This document shows positions 35,773 through 46,193 of a DNA stretch of 64,000 nucleotides, piece by piece (position 1 is the stretch's first letter; each line of letters starts with the position of its first letter). The notes below the pieces were generated by a model, which had not been told where the DNA came from, did no database searches, and saw only the letters and a list, made by a program, of their open reading frames with translations. The translations under genes were made by a program, and so were the position numbers. The stretch is from Gyromitra esculenta (Eukaryota > Ascomycota > Pezizomycetes > Pezizales > Discinaceae): positions 186,001 through 250,000 of the forward strand of contig JBCAML010000020.1 of the NCBI GenBank assembly GCA_038503075.1, given 5' to 3'.

Positions 35773-36790
35773 CTAACTATCTTCGTCTGGAGATTCGAGA
35801 TTTATAGAATGGCGTTGATCATCATCATCAATGCCAATTTCAGCTTCGGGGAAGCCATTCCGGAGTTCATTCGCAAGCATCAGGTTCATTTCCTGCATTG
35901 CGGTTAAAATTGGAGATTTCTTAACTTGACGTTGCTCCTGGGATGTCCTTTTATCGCCGTCTAGCTTTTCTATGTTTTTTTTGATTAATTTGTTCATTTC
36001 TTGTGCCTCTCTTTTCCATTTCAATTGTTTCCGGCGTAGGCCACGGATTGTATTAATTGTATGCGTATACTCATTGTTTTCTTCGGGAGTCACCTAAAGA
36101 ACTTTCGTTATTGTGGACCAATCAAGAGCGCCAAGAGCGTCTAACGGAAGTCAGCTAACTGACCTTAACGATATTCTCTGCATACAACTCTGTTTCGAAA
36201 CTATTTCTAGATTGTTTACTCTGATTCTTTGGATGGGGAATAGGTCCAGCCTTCACCCTCTCCACAAGCGGTGGCTGAGAGGTACCCTGGGAAATTGGAT
36301 ATCGCCGACTGGTGTTTTCATTCAGTCCAGCAGCGTTGTGCGAGTTCCTCCATTCCATCAATTCACGTTCGTAGTCCCGTTCTCTTTGCTCATACGATGT
36401 ACCACTATTCGCAAGACCTGTGCCATACTTTCCATTCCCCGGATCAGGAAATCGTCCCAAGTCCTTCCTTTCGACTTCAACACCAGATGCACTGGCCTGA
36501 GTTTTATATGAGGGATTCTGTGTTCTCTCCGGCAATGGAGAGCGAGCAAATTCGGATCTCGTAAATGGTAGTTTCTCGCCAGAAACGATGTCCATCAGCC
36601 CATCACCAGCTTTGTCTATTGGCTGCTGCTCCCCTTCTGGAGATCCGGATAAATCCTCTTCGTCACACCATGAAGGACAATTGAGGGGGTCATCTAAGGC
36701 CCCTACAGCAACCTTCTTCCATAACTCGAGTAATTTGGGAGTTTTGGATGACCTATTTCCGGGAGTCCTATTTCCGGGCGTCCTCGACAT
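35773..36790 (-). CDS. orphan protein with C-terminal coiled coil
   Basis: Two exons on the minus strand, 36790-36164 and 36093-35773, join at phase 0 across a 70-bp intron (GTCAGT donor, TTTAG acceptor) to give 315 residues. The start MSRTPGNRTPGNRSSKTP has a short direct repeat. The middle is Pro/Ser/Gly-rich and disordered, with one Trp/Cys patch LNCPSWCDEEDL near residue 40 and a charged helix YEQRERDYERELMEWRN. The second exon begins VTPEENNEYTHTINTIRGL and continues as a strongly charged helix rich in Lys, Glu and Asn, likely a coiled coil, before an acidic tail (IGIDDDDQRHS). I do not recognise the family. Confidence 0.65.
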
Positions 36791-38002
36791 ATTTTTGTCT
36801 ACCAAAATGTTAATTGAGCTCAAGCTTGTCTCCAAAACGGCTGTAGTTGCCCTCAAATCGAATGGTCAATAGAATTCTAAGGGCAGTGATGGTTGGGTAG
36901 AAGATGAAGTCTTACCATCCCATAATATCTTTCATCGAATGCTGCACGTGGCTTTACGGCAAATCTTAATAAAGCGACTAGCGAACGGTTAAGCTGTTAG
37001 CTATTGGCATGATGCAGGTGATACTGGAAATTTCAAATACTACGCTCCTTGGTATACATTACCCTAAGACGGAACTGCAGTCAGATCAACCCCTCTGCTG
37101 CAACTACTGTAGCATGCTCTAACGCTCTGAGCGATACAGAAATTGACATCGGTAAACCCACCTAGTGATATACGTGTATATATTGGACCAAAACCTTGGA
37201 CCATTCGCCTTAGACGATCGATGCCAAGTAATTAATTCAATGAGTGTTTGCACAACCCTAACCCTGAAACTGACGCGCTACGTCCCCGCGAGGCGGTTGT
37301 TATCACACTATTGTTGCAATTCCTCCAATTATCACTCCAGTGGCAGGAATTCTCTATTGGACCTCCCCAAAAATCCTCCTCTCGCCAGATTGTCTCATGG
37401 ATGTACAGCGTTCGGTACACCGGATGAGTATATCTAGAGAATATCCTAGTAAGCTATACTTTTATAGGACAACATAGACTTCGTATTTATACAGACTTCG
37501 TTTCGTCACTACCTTTAGAATAGTTCTTGATGCTAAGGTACCAATTTCAATTCAGGAAATACGAGCCCGATATCAAATACCGAAATTTTGAAACAAATCC
37601 ATCCCAGTCAAGCACGGAAATCAATGTATACGAGTATACTTCTATCCAGAATTAAGGAACGGTGCACGAGGATTCTAACATACTTGAAAATATTTGAAAA
37701 TACTTCATCTTAATAACTATACAAGAAATATAGAGTACTGAAAAACTAAGTGTAGCGATTTCCAAAGCAATATGCACCCAGCCGGGAGCGCAGTCAGTCA
37801 TGCATGATATCCCGGATCACTCGACGGCAATCAAAATATATCTAGTAGAAAAACGAAGATGTATCCTAGCAAGAAAACAAAATCTCAAAACTTATCTAGT
37901 TATCTGCGCCCACCATACCAAACCACGCCTCTTCCCGTATCGTGATATATAGATCACGAGCGGCAGGAACCGCATCCATACCAACCTAACTGCAGGACAA
38001 AC
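36791..38002. other. gene-free spacer
   Basis: No supported gene or repeat. It includes the upstream region of the coiled-coil gene. Confidence 0.4.
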
Positions 38003-38613
38003 CTAGGCCGCCGCCATGCCCGCCCACTTTTCTTGTAGCTCCTGTTCTTGAGACCTCTTTGGAATGATAGCGGTGAAAGTGCCTATAATAGATGGTGAGA
38101 TCAATCTGCTTGAGCGGGCCGGGAGAGGTGAAGCAGGGCACATACGTTGAATTACACCGAAGCTGAAGTGTTTTGTTCCATCCTCGCTCTCATAAGGGCG
38201 CAATGTAGCCTCTCCCTCTACCATCACCAAGCTCCTACGTAGGGTGCGGTTAGTATATACACACTCATTGAAAACCTCAACAAGAAAAGGCTTCCGAAGA
38301 ATAGCGCTCACCCTTTGGCACATGACATTAAGAACGCTCGTTTTGGACTATCAGGATCAAAATTCGCTACCCGGTAATATGATACCGGAACCTCCTTCCC
38401 CGAATTCTTTTCTTTCCCGCCCACAACCGAAATCGTGTATCGCACCATCTCTTTCCCGCCGGTGGTACTGACAAGCTCTGGCTCGGTCGCGAGACGCCCG
38501 AGAACGGTGATCTTCGCGAAATCGTGGCGTGATATAGGGGATGTCGAGAATGCGCGACGCGCTGATGCGGCGCCTGAGGTACGAAAAAGGGAAAACATTT
38601 GACGGCCGGGCAA
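38003..38613 (-). CDS. RIM1: mitochondrial single-stranded DNA-binding protein (Rim1-type)
   Basis: Three exons, 38613-38312, 38234-38146 and 38082-38003, with GTGAGC and GTATGT donors and matching phases (2, 1), encode 156 residues. The N-terminus (FRTSGAASARRAFSTSP) is a mitochondrial import sequence. The OB-fold follows: FAKITVLGRLATEPEL, EMVRYTISVVGG, SYYRVANF and GSLVMVEGEATLRPYE. SSB-family proteins coat single-stranded mitochondrial DNA during replication. The C-terminal piece after the third exon junction (GTFTAIIPKRSQEQELQEKW) differs from the usual SIEVLKRP-like end, so either the last intron is used differently or the tail is divergent. Confidence 0.85.
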
Positions 38614-39511
38614 TTAATTTCGCAGAAGTGGTGGGGTAACGACGATGAAGCAGAAAATTTTCGGATATTTTGGGATGCGGCTCGTTGACACTGCATTAGC
38701 GTTGACAGGCTTGGCATCCCTAGTCCTAAAAAAGCGGTTGGAGAACATACTGCCATACGACTCCAACCAAATATCGGGCCCCAAGGGTTTTACCGTCTCA
38801 GCGGAGCCCCTCCACCAAGACCCAGTTCCAAGGGTTAGGAATCCGAAAAAAGGCATCAAATCGCCCTCAATTTCTGGTTTTTGACAAATGCGAGGATCCC
38901 GATAAGATGTGTTTTATCTGATGAATCCGATAAGATTGCCCACAGCCAGATGGATACTGAATGAAAATCTTCGTCAAAAAGTAGTAATATCAAGCAAAAT
39001 ATTATGGGAGATTTTACCCAGATAATTGGAAAATCGTCATAGTTTACAGCAAAGCCTGTCAATTGCCTATATCACAGGATAGTCTTGACGAGTGATATTT
39101 CATGATGTTTCCCCGGGCCATGGCAAGTATTGTTACTTTGATCAAACATCTATATAATGCTCTTTGTTAGCGAGCAATACAATCATGTTTTAACTTGTAC
39201 TGGAATTAGAAATCTGTACTGAAGTCATTGAATAAATTCAGCAAAATTGAGAGCGGGCGTAGTGTGCCTGGATATACCTTGCCTAACCCAGTGAGTCCAC
39301 GATGTGGCAAGTTCTGATCTTAAGAGCCGAAGTTTTCAGCACTGAGAATTTACGGCACTTCAATACAATAGCGCATGACCTTCTGCTGAGCCACTTACCT
39401 AGCTTACTATCTATCGTCCAACACCACATCCACAGATACTCGATTCATCAATCAAGTTCCCCATATCTCCAGGAAGCCATCTACTCATCAGTTCGTCTAT
39501 CCCACGGCAGA
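38614..39511. other. spacer between divergent SSB and MC-x-Y genes
   Basis: Presumably holds both promoters. No specific element is recognised. Confidence 0.4.
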
Positions 39512-39862
39512 ATGTGCAACTACGTCCTCATCAAGTTCGACTGCCACTGTGAAACATTTGAAGTCTGGGTCAGTGCTTGCAAGAACCCTATCCCCAGTAC
39601 GCGGAAAGCAAACGGAGCAACAATCTGCGTTAATCGTCTATACGTAGGCGGAATCCCTACTCCAATCAGCGGAGTCTGTATGGCATGCTTTGGAGGACTT
39701 GAGAATGTGCCTAGCACAAATGTTGCCACCAGCCACTTCCCGAGTGTCTCGGCGAAGGTAAATGAGATCAGTGAGCGGTCGGCAATGGCCTGGAAATATC
39801 TCACGAACGTGGAGAAGGATGACTGGTTGGAGATCTATTTACTTCACACAGATGAATTTTAA
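39512..39862 (+). CDS. small cysteine-rich MC-x-Y protein
   Basis: A 116-residue frame from the ATG at 39512; the upstream in-frame extension is unlike the family, so I did not use it. It begins MCNYVLIKFDCHC, followed by VSACKNP, TICVN and GVCMACFGG. The gene at 15.7 kb has the same MC-x-Y start, a Cys near residue 11, a second Cys near 23 and a later C-x2-C pair, so a shared metal-binding fold is plausible. The C-terminal part is helical and charged (MAWKYLTNVEKDDWLEIYLL). No signal peptide is seen. Function unknown. Confidence 0.6.
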   Translation: MCNYVLIKFDCHCETFEVWVSACKNPIPSTRKANGATICVNRLYVGGIPTPISGVCMACFGGLENVPSTNVATSHFPSVSAKVNEISERSAMAWKYLTNVEKDDWLEIYLLHTDEF

Positions 39863-40968
39863 AGGATGCTTGCTGGTTATAGATGGCAGTGAGGTGGGTT
39901 ATTGGATAGATAACGGTATAGCAACTCTAGACTCTACTCAGTATACCGTCTTTAAAAATGAAAGTCGGTCAATTTTTATTATGCATAGCCGGTGAGGATA
40001 GGGGGAAAACGGGCGACGTACGGGAATTGTGGTTAAGGAAAAATATTGCACAGCATATCCCGAAATTCATGGGAAGTGGTAGTAAAGGAAGCTATGAACT
40101 TCCTGCGCGAATGTAGTTTAAGCTCACATTCAAGGCTAGGAACAAACAGGTTTACGTTAGAATCGCATCGTTAACCTAAAAATGAATGATATTCCCGTAG
40201 GAACAATATATTTCAGTGGTTGCGGCTTATCAGTTTCTTTCATTAACGTGGATAAACCTATAGGCCTGCAAAGTGGGTGATATTTGGTGTAGGTCATTGT
40301 CAAAGTAAGACCCACGTGTACCAGAGTTAGAATACCGCGGCGCAGGAAAATGATTGTTCCGACTTGGATAGTATGCCAATGTAGCCCAGAGGCGAATAGA
40401 ACAGTTTATCGAGGAGATAATATGATAGCCACCGTGCGAACGTGGATTTTCCTTAACCAGAAACCTTGAGAGTAGTTTAGTTCACTATCAATCCTTTTCA
40501 GTCGTCCCCCTAATACCAGCTATTCTGTTTACCCGCTGTCCTGATCCCATATTTTATTTGTGATTATATATGGACAACCGAAACACTCAGATATCGAGCC
40601 CTAAAAGTCAGATCAGCAAAAAGTAAATAAAAAAAATCAGAAGCAGTAAGTAATTTTTCAGTTAGTCAGTTTTTTTAGCCCATTCAAGCCACTATATTAG
40701 TCGCTAGATGATCAATTTTTATATAATTAGCCGTTCTGCTGTCAGCTCCAGCAGGATATAGAAAGGGATGGGTGTCTACTTGTCAACCCTAACCCAATTT
40801 TTACAGACAGACAAATACTCCCCATCATCCCACCTCCCCTCGGTCTTTCATCATCCATCCTCACTATCCTTAGCTATCCATCTTAGTCTGTGTTGCGCAG
40901 CTTTGAAGTTGGAACCTGACAGCAGCAGCACAAACCACTGAACTAGCAAAAACTCACTCTAGCATTCC
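39863..40968. other. gene-free spacer with an R1 repeat
   Basis: Contains the R1 copy at 40305-40560, then AT-rich sequence. No supported gene. Confidence 0.4.
40305..40560 (+). repeat. dispersed repeat R1, long copy
   Basis: Aligns with 25329-25590 and 33551-33815. It starts TTGTCAAAGTAAGACCCACGTG, like the 33.5-kb copy, and ends TTTACCCGCTGTCCTGATCC. The shared TTGTCAAAG start helps mark the true left end of the element. Confidence 0.6.
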
Positions 40969-41558
40969 ATGTCAGCTCCCACGATGAAAGAACCCTGGCA
41001 CGACGAATGGGATAGTACAAGTATCCCGTACAGTGGCTACTAAATACCGTATGCCCACCATCACAACAAAGATTCCGTGTTAGATGAGATTTAGTTAATT
41101 CTTTAATTGAGAGTATTACTGAATTGAAAGATGAGCATACTGCGATTACGCACTCAGAGGTCTTGCTTTGGTATGGCCCCGCAGCGTGGGGAACCGACGG
41201 CGAACAAGGCTTTCGAATGTATAACTCATTCACTGAATTACCGTCAGATGTAAATGGAGAAGTGCTTTTGGAGGTTGAGCCTGTTAACGAACATTGTCGC
41301 TATCTATTTGTACAACACAATGGTATCGCTCAGTGGTATATCGAACGGTTGGGCTTATTCAACCGGCATGCTCATTTCCCTACCGGTGTGGATATGATCC
41401 ACTCCGAGACCGGAAGAACTCTTGTTCCAGCATCTCTAAGAATCCATCGGAATCTTTGGGGATCGGCCAAAAATCGGATCCGTTTCTGTCCTGAGGCAGT
41501 AAACGATCAACATAGAGACTATCATTTTCTGTCTGACTCGAGGAAACCGAAAACGTAA
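40969..41558 (+). CDS. orphan globular protein, two exons
   Basis: Exons 40969-41020 and 41095-41558 (GTATCC donor, TACTAAAT branch, TTTAG acceptor, phase 1) give 171 residues starting MSAPTMKEPWHDEWDST. The second exon has the dense mix of aromatic and hydrophobic residues of a folded domain: SEVLLWYGPAAWG, FRMYNSF, CRYLFVQHNGIAQWYIERLG and LRIHRNLWGSAKNRIRF. I do not recognise it. The first exon is less certain, since the donor is not optimal; the body from about 41115 is the reliable part. Confidence 0.55.
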
Positions 41559-42366
41559 CCAATATCACGACGGGGCGTAGCCAGATTGGGTACAGGGTTT
41601 ACGGAACTATGACGGTTCTTGACTTCATGAACTGCGTATTCGGGCAACCAAATCAATCACCGTGCTTCGGCGAAGCGATTATTCGCAATAACAGCTCCCA
41701 ATCCGTACACAGGTTTATGATTGAGGTGCTAAATTTTGTACAGTTGCCAATAAAATTGGTGAGGAGTGATGTGCATAGCAGTATCTCGGCTTTATCAGTA
41801 GCTCCTCGAAAGCTATACCTTCTGAATTGAGCCAATTCTTCAAGTCGAGTTGGTTCGCTGTCAAAAAACGATAGCGGAGGTCTGGTCCTGTGATAGTGGG
41901 GAGAAAGGATTTTTGTGTGCTCTAGGATAGAAAAGAATGGAAGTTGGTAGCTAAAGTTAAGTTGTAAGATCGTTCTAAGTATAGAGTAGAGTGGCTATAC
42001 CATCCTGTAGGTTAAATATCCATTATTTTAAAAGCCTGTATGGAGTGTGCGGTTATAGGACTTTGTATGTCAAAGGATAACAATCAAATATCTTAAAATT
42101 ATGCGTTTGTTGACTTCTTTAATTAATGGCACCGCTGGCATTGGCAGTGCTTTAAGAAACTGCCAGTACGGTATAACTCCAGAAAACAATTTTATCCATC
42201 ATGTGAAACCGGTGGCAGAGGCGAGACGTAATCACAAGATGCATCACACGTTATAGCATGTCTGAGAACTTTCATTCGTTAGGTTCATATCGAACAGAAT
42301 AAAAGCCATAATCTAAGGTATTTTTTATACTCACTCTGATACGCTACTGATCCCAACCATAAAATC
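41559..42366. other. gene-free spacer
   Basis: No gene recognised. Upstream region of the zinc-finger gene at 42.4 kb. Confidence 0.4.
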
Positions 42367-43264
42367 ATGAACCATGTTCCTCATCAGGGACACTCATCGC
42401 TATATCCATTATCAGTGGAGGATCAAGAAGCACTTCTGAAGCTTGTTGATGAAGGTGAGTTAATAGCATCACCAAAATCAATGATTATTATAAGTTACTA
42501 ACTACATGCATCGGTATAAAACTTTGTCTATAGATCATGGATTCCATCCGCCGTATCAAGTAATTGATCCTGCACTTCCTCCGCCCGAATCATCCTCCGC
42601 CATGATAAATCGCCATCCCAATGGAAACACCACTGCTGATGGAGATGAGAGAGTAGAGCCGACAGATGGATTCTACTTATCTCACTTTTCCATCTCACGG
42701 AAGATAAAGCATAGTAACACTGGACGTATGTGTATATTGCAAACTGAGTTCCTATCCTAGAGGTGTTGCTCTGTATGTTAACAACACGAAATTCCAATAG
42801 TTACTCCTGCAGCGGTGCCAGGACCCATAGATTCAACCCCGGAGTCTGCACGAACCAAATCTGTATACCACGGACCTACACCTGTTCCTGGCTCTTTTTT
42901 TTGTCAAGTCAAAGGCTGTGGGAAAAATTACTGCTCCATGACCAGACTCAAGTCACACCAGGTTCGCTACCATCGTGGTTTGCTGTTCTGTACGCAACCG
43001 AAATGCAACGATCGCACGAATTTTGGTGCTGCCGTTGACCTGTATGAACATGCGAGAAAAGATCATCTGAATGCTGATACTTTCTGGTGTCATTTGTGCA
43101 ATCGTGTAAATGGAATGATTCCTGGTGCGATCCAGCTACACGTGGCTGCGATGCATCTGTTGGAGGATCCCGGCCCGGATATACTTTTGATTCAGACTGA
43201 ACTTGAGTCTAGGTTGGAGGAATATGTACAAATGTCGATGGTTAATGCAGGAGTAGGCCTTTGA
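42367..43264 (+). CDS. triple-finger C2H2-like protein (paralogue 2 of 3)
   Basis: Three exons, 42367-42454, 42534-42725 and 42813-43264, with GTGAGT and GTATGT donors, TATAG and GCAG acceptors and phases 1, 1, encode 243 residues. The first 115 residues are Pro/Asp-rich and disordered. Fingers are C124/C129/H142/H147, C153/C158/H173/H178 and C186/C189/H203/H208. The linker HLNADTFWCHLCNR is almost the same as in the proteins at 7 kb and 44 kb. The first two fingers have four residues between the cysteines (C-x4-C) instead of two. The likely role is DNA or RNA binding, perhaps transcriptional. It sits 780 bp upstream of its closest neighbour paralogue in the same orientation. Confidence 0.8.
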
Positions 43265-44043
43265 ATTCTCTTCTATTGTAATCTTGATGCAATCATAGTC
43301 ACTTCAGAGTTGCAACTACTGAGCAAACGAAGTGATTTTTGATTATGATACGTTATTCTGTTCTTAAAGGACTGAGAGCCAATACGCACTTGCATAGGTG
43401 TACTTATGATGATTTCTTGGGAGGGGTTTGTTTACGTATCTATCGTGAGTAGTTCGATACTTCCTTGAAGAGGTACACCAGACTCCTGGAGAATGTTGGC
43501 TACTCCCATGATGCACGTGCACTGGAGACTCATTCTCGGTAAAACCATGTATTTTCATTCTCTAGAGCGATAAGAGCCTCTCATAGGTCGTGGAAATGCT
43601 GTTTACTTTTTAGTCTATGATTGTATTCAGTGTTTGAGTTGCACATTGTTAGATCTAACCCTTCACTCCATCTGGCATACAAGTTTTGCAAAAAAAGGCG
43701 ATGGTGTATAACGCGTGAACGAATAGCCTACTGGAAAGTAGGAGTAGCAATGTCACCGTACACGTGGCCATGCTGAAGTAAAGACTTGGCGTAAAGCGCT
43801 TTAGTAATGACGGTCGAAAATCCAGATCCCACAAGTTACCTCCCCGACCAAGAAGAACCGGCAACACCGATAGATCCACGTGACAATCGCTCACTCACTC
43901 ACTCGTCCAGCACCCTCACTCCTTCACGTACATTCTCGCCTCTTCACTCACAGACAACTTCCTCCCTTATTTTCCATCATATCTTGTGTTCGAATACTCC
44001 TATTATCTATCCCTAATCTCGGGTGCCTAATCAATATCATCCC
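43265..44043. other. spacer between tandem zinc-finger genes
   Basis: Contains an eroded R2 repeat copy in the promoter region of the downstream gene. No other feature is clear. Confidence 0.45.
43674..43838 (+). repeat. tRNA-like interspersed repeat R2, eroded inverted copy
   Basis: In reverse complement this matches the copies at 17.8 and 48.0 kb: AAGCGCTTTACGCCAA, GGCCACGTGTAC, ACTTTCCAGTAGGCTA, TTCACGCGTTATA and TTTTTTTGCAAAACTT in the same order. The B-box-like end is damaged. Confidence 0.55.
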
Positions 44044-44983
44044 ATGCACGAATCGTCCGAGCAACCTCGATATTCTGGCTATGACTTGTTTATGGGCGAG
44101 CCTTCAAAGGACCCCCCTTTTGAAGGATACGACTCCATCAAGCCATGGCTTGACGAGGATCAAGAGATGATCTTCACATATGCTGAAGAGGGTGAACAAT
44201 TCAAGTCCCGATTGTATTTCTCATCCTATTTATCAGCTAGCTAACGAAAACTTGTATAAAACTCCGACCGCTCAGAGTATGTATTGCAGCAAACAGAACT
44301 CAGGCCCATTGATGAAGGACAGACGCTTATTGGCGAAGAAACGAGGCTTGCTGATGAAGGACTGGCGCCAATTGACAAAGAACTGAGGCTTATTGAGAAA
44401 GGGTCGAAGCCTATTGAAGACAGTATGCATTCCCATCGCTCGCTGCGATCTACAGTGAACCTTGTCCCCGCTCCAGATTGGCATTCAATAAACGTCGAGG
44501 TCGTCTAGGCTAACAAGTAATATTGGACCTGTCCCAGAGGCTCTCCAAAAGCCGAAGAACCCTTGGAACGCTACAAAACCTAAGGCACTCACGAACGTAA
44601 AGAGACTTGGGCTTAAGCTGAAACCGGGCAGTTGGCTCTGCCACGTAGCCGAATGTGAGAAAGGCTATACAACACTCGTAAATCTCAAGCTCCATCAAGC
44701 TCGCCAGCACAAAGACGTTTTATTCTGTCGTCACAGCGGCTGCGAAGATCGGACAGTCTGGCCCGACGAACCGAGCGTCTATGACCACACCCGGCTGATG
44801 CATCTCAATGAAACTATGTTTTGGTGCCATCTCTGCCACAGACACAGTACCAATGGCAATACATCAATTAGGAAACATGTCGAGGGTTCCCATCCTGATT
44901 ATAATGCACCGCAGGCGATCAGTAAGATTCGAACTGAATGGAAAAATCGGACGCGTAGCGAAGGCGAAGAATTCCCACAGTAA
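44044..44983 (+). CDS. triple-finger C2H2-like protein (paralogue 3 of 3)
   Basis: Three exons, 44044-44191, 44276-44422 and 44538-44983, give 246 residues. Donors are GTGAAC and GTATGC, branch sites CTAAC, acceptors CTCAG and CCCAG, phases 1, 1. Without the second intron the frame would end at a TAG at 44506, so the splice model matters. Fingers are C133/C138/H151/H156, C162/C167/H182/H187 and C195/C198/H212/H217, with the family linker HLNETMFWCHLC. Exon 2 encodes four or five imperfect 9-11-residue charged repeats (PIDEG, LADEG, PIDKE, LIEKG, PIED) absent from the paralogues. Nucleic-acid binding is likely; role unknown. Confidence 0.75.
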
Positions 44984-45574
44984 GAGGCCTGATCGGAATA
45001 GCTGTCGATGGCGCCTCCAGTTGTAACACCTTTTCCATACCGTTCATTTTCTATTTTACGTATATTTAACTTATAGTTTGCGATTAATCCTACTATAATA
45101 TTCTATTTAGGTAACATGAAGATCAATAGTTCTAAATAACCCGTATTCCGTTTTAAAATATCTCCTCTTTCAAGCCTCAACGGTTGTTATTGATAAGGAC
45201 AAGGGACGTGTAACATGCCCTAGTAGTGCGTTCAATAGAACGCATGTATTTCCACAAGAATTACTCAATTGTATATGCAATTCTACCCAGAAAAAATATG
45301 AAGTAGTTAAATTACTGTAATCGTTATATTTAGCCAACTTCCAAATCATAAGCAACACAACCTTGCGCGACAATATTTAGGGGTCACAGACGCGAACAAA
45401 AATATGTTTACTCGCCGAATTCAGAGATGAGAGGAGACGATATTTTGATTTTAGACTGTAAATCGATCTATAATCTAAATACGTATGCTCTTCCAAACAC
45501 GTGGAGGTGCTTTGTCCGATGCATGGAGTCGCCCTATCCATGTAATGGATGTTCTGAGGCAATTCAAAAGAGAA

Positions 45575-45678
45575 CGGATACGCTGAGATTCGAACTCAGG
45601 TCTCCCTGAGATCCCGAGTGCTGGACTAGCAGCATATTCAGAAGATTTCGAGGTGTTATACCACTAAACTACGTACCC
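45575..45678 (-). tRNA. tRNA or tRNA-like gene with internal intron-sized insertion, isotype unresolved
   Basis: On the minus strand the 5' end GGGTACG (from 45678) pairs with CGTATCC (ending 45576) as a 7-bp acceptor stem with one G-U. The D-arm/A box reads TAGTTTAGTGGTATAAC. The T-arm CTGAG-TTCGAAT-CTCAG is a perfect 5-bp stem with a 7-nt loop and directly abuts the acceptor stem. A TTTT terminator follows within 10 nt. The total is about 103 nt, some 30 more than a standard tRNA, so an intron (or long variable arm) lies in the anticodon region. I could not fold that part unambiguously and so give no anticodon. A degenerate pseudogene is possible. Confidence 0.8.
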
Positions 45679-46150
45679 TTACGCCTTCTTTGATCCATGA
45701 AGCCACTTGTTCCCAGTTGGATTATCAAAGGTAAATAAATCCATCTATCAAACAGCTCTACCGCATCCTTACCTTCATCCTCTGTAATATTGGATGACGA
45801 TAAATTACCCGCTTGACTGTAATACCAATCGTCAATTGAGCCGATCGATCTCCGGTTAACAGTCACAAAGGAAAACTCATACCCACATTGATCCTGGCCC
45901 CCAAAGATAAAACTGATTGAGTCCCAGGAGGATAATTGTTATGATGGCCTTCCAGCATTGGGAAAACAGCCAGCAATGCGTGCAGACCCATGGCGAGCAG
46001 TGACATCCAGCATCACTTAGTTTGGTAACCAAACTGTCGCTTGGCATTTTTCTACAACCCTACGTAGAAATTAATTCCCGTAAGACCTCCACACAAGTGT
46101 TTATTTTAGCAAGCGAATATCAGATTCCAACTAAGCATACCACAGCTTTG

Positions 46151-46193
46151 TCTCGAACCAAACTCTGAGGTCTGCCCAGAGTTTGGTTCGAGA
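46151..46193. repeat. perfect 16-bp inverted repeat (hairpin)
   Basis: TCTCGAACCAAACTCT at 46151-46166 and AGAGTTTGGTTCGAGA at 46178-46193 are exact complements around an 11-nt loop. Non-coding context. The GTTCGAGA end resembles a tRNA T-loop, but no tRNA surrounds it. Confidence 0.85.

Noticed and set aside
36113..36511. Plus-strand frames opposite the coiled-coil gene
   Set aside because: Antisense to a two-exon gene with consistent splice sites and codon-like composition.
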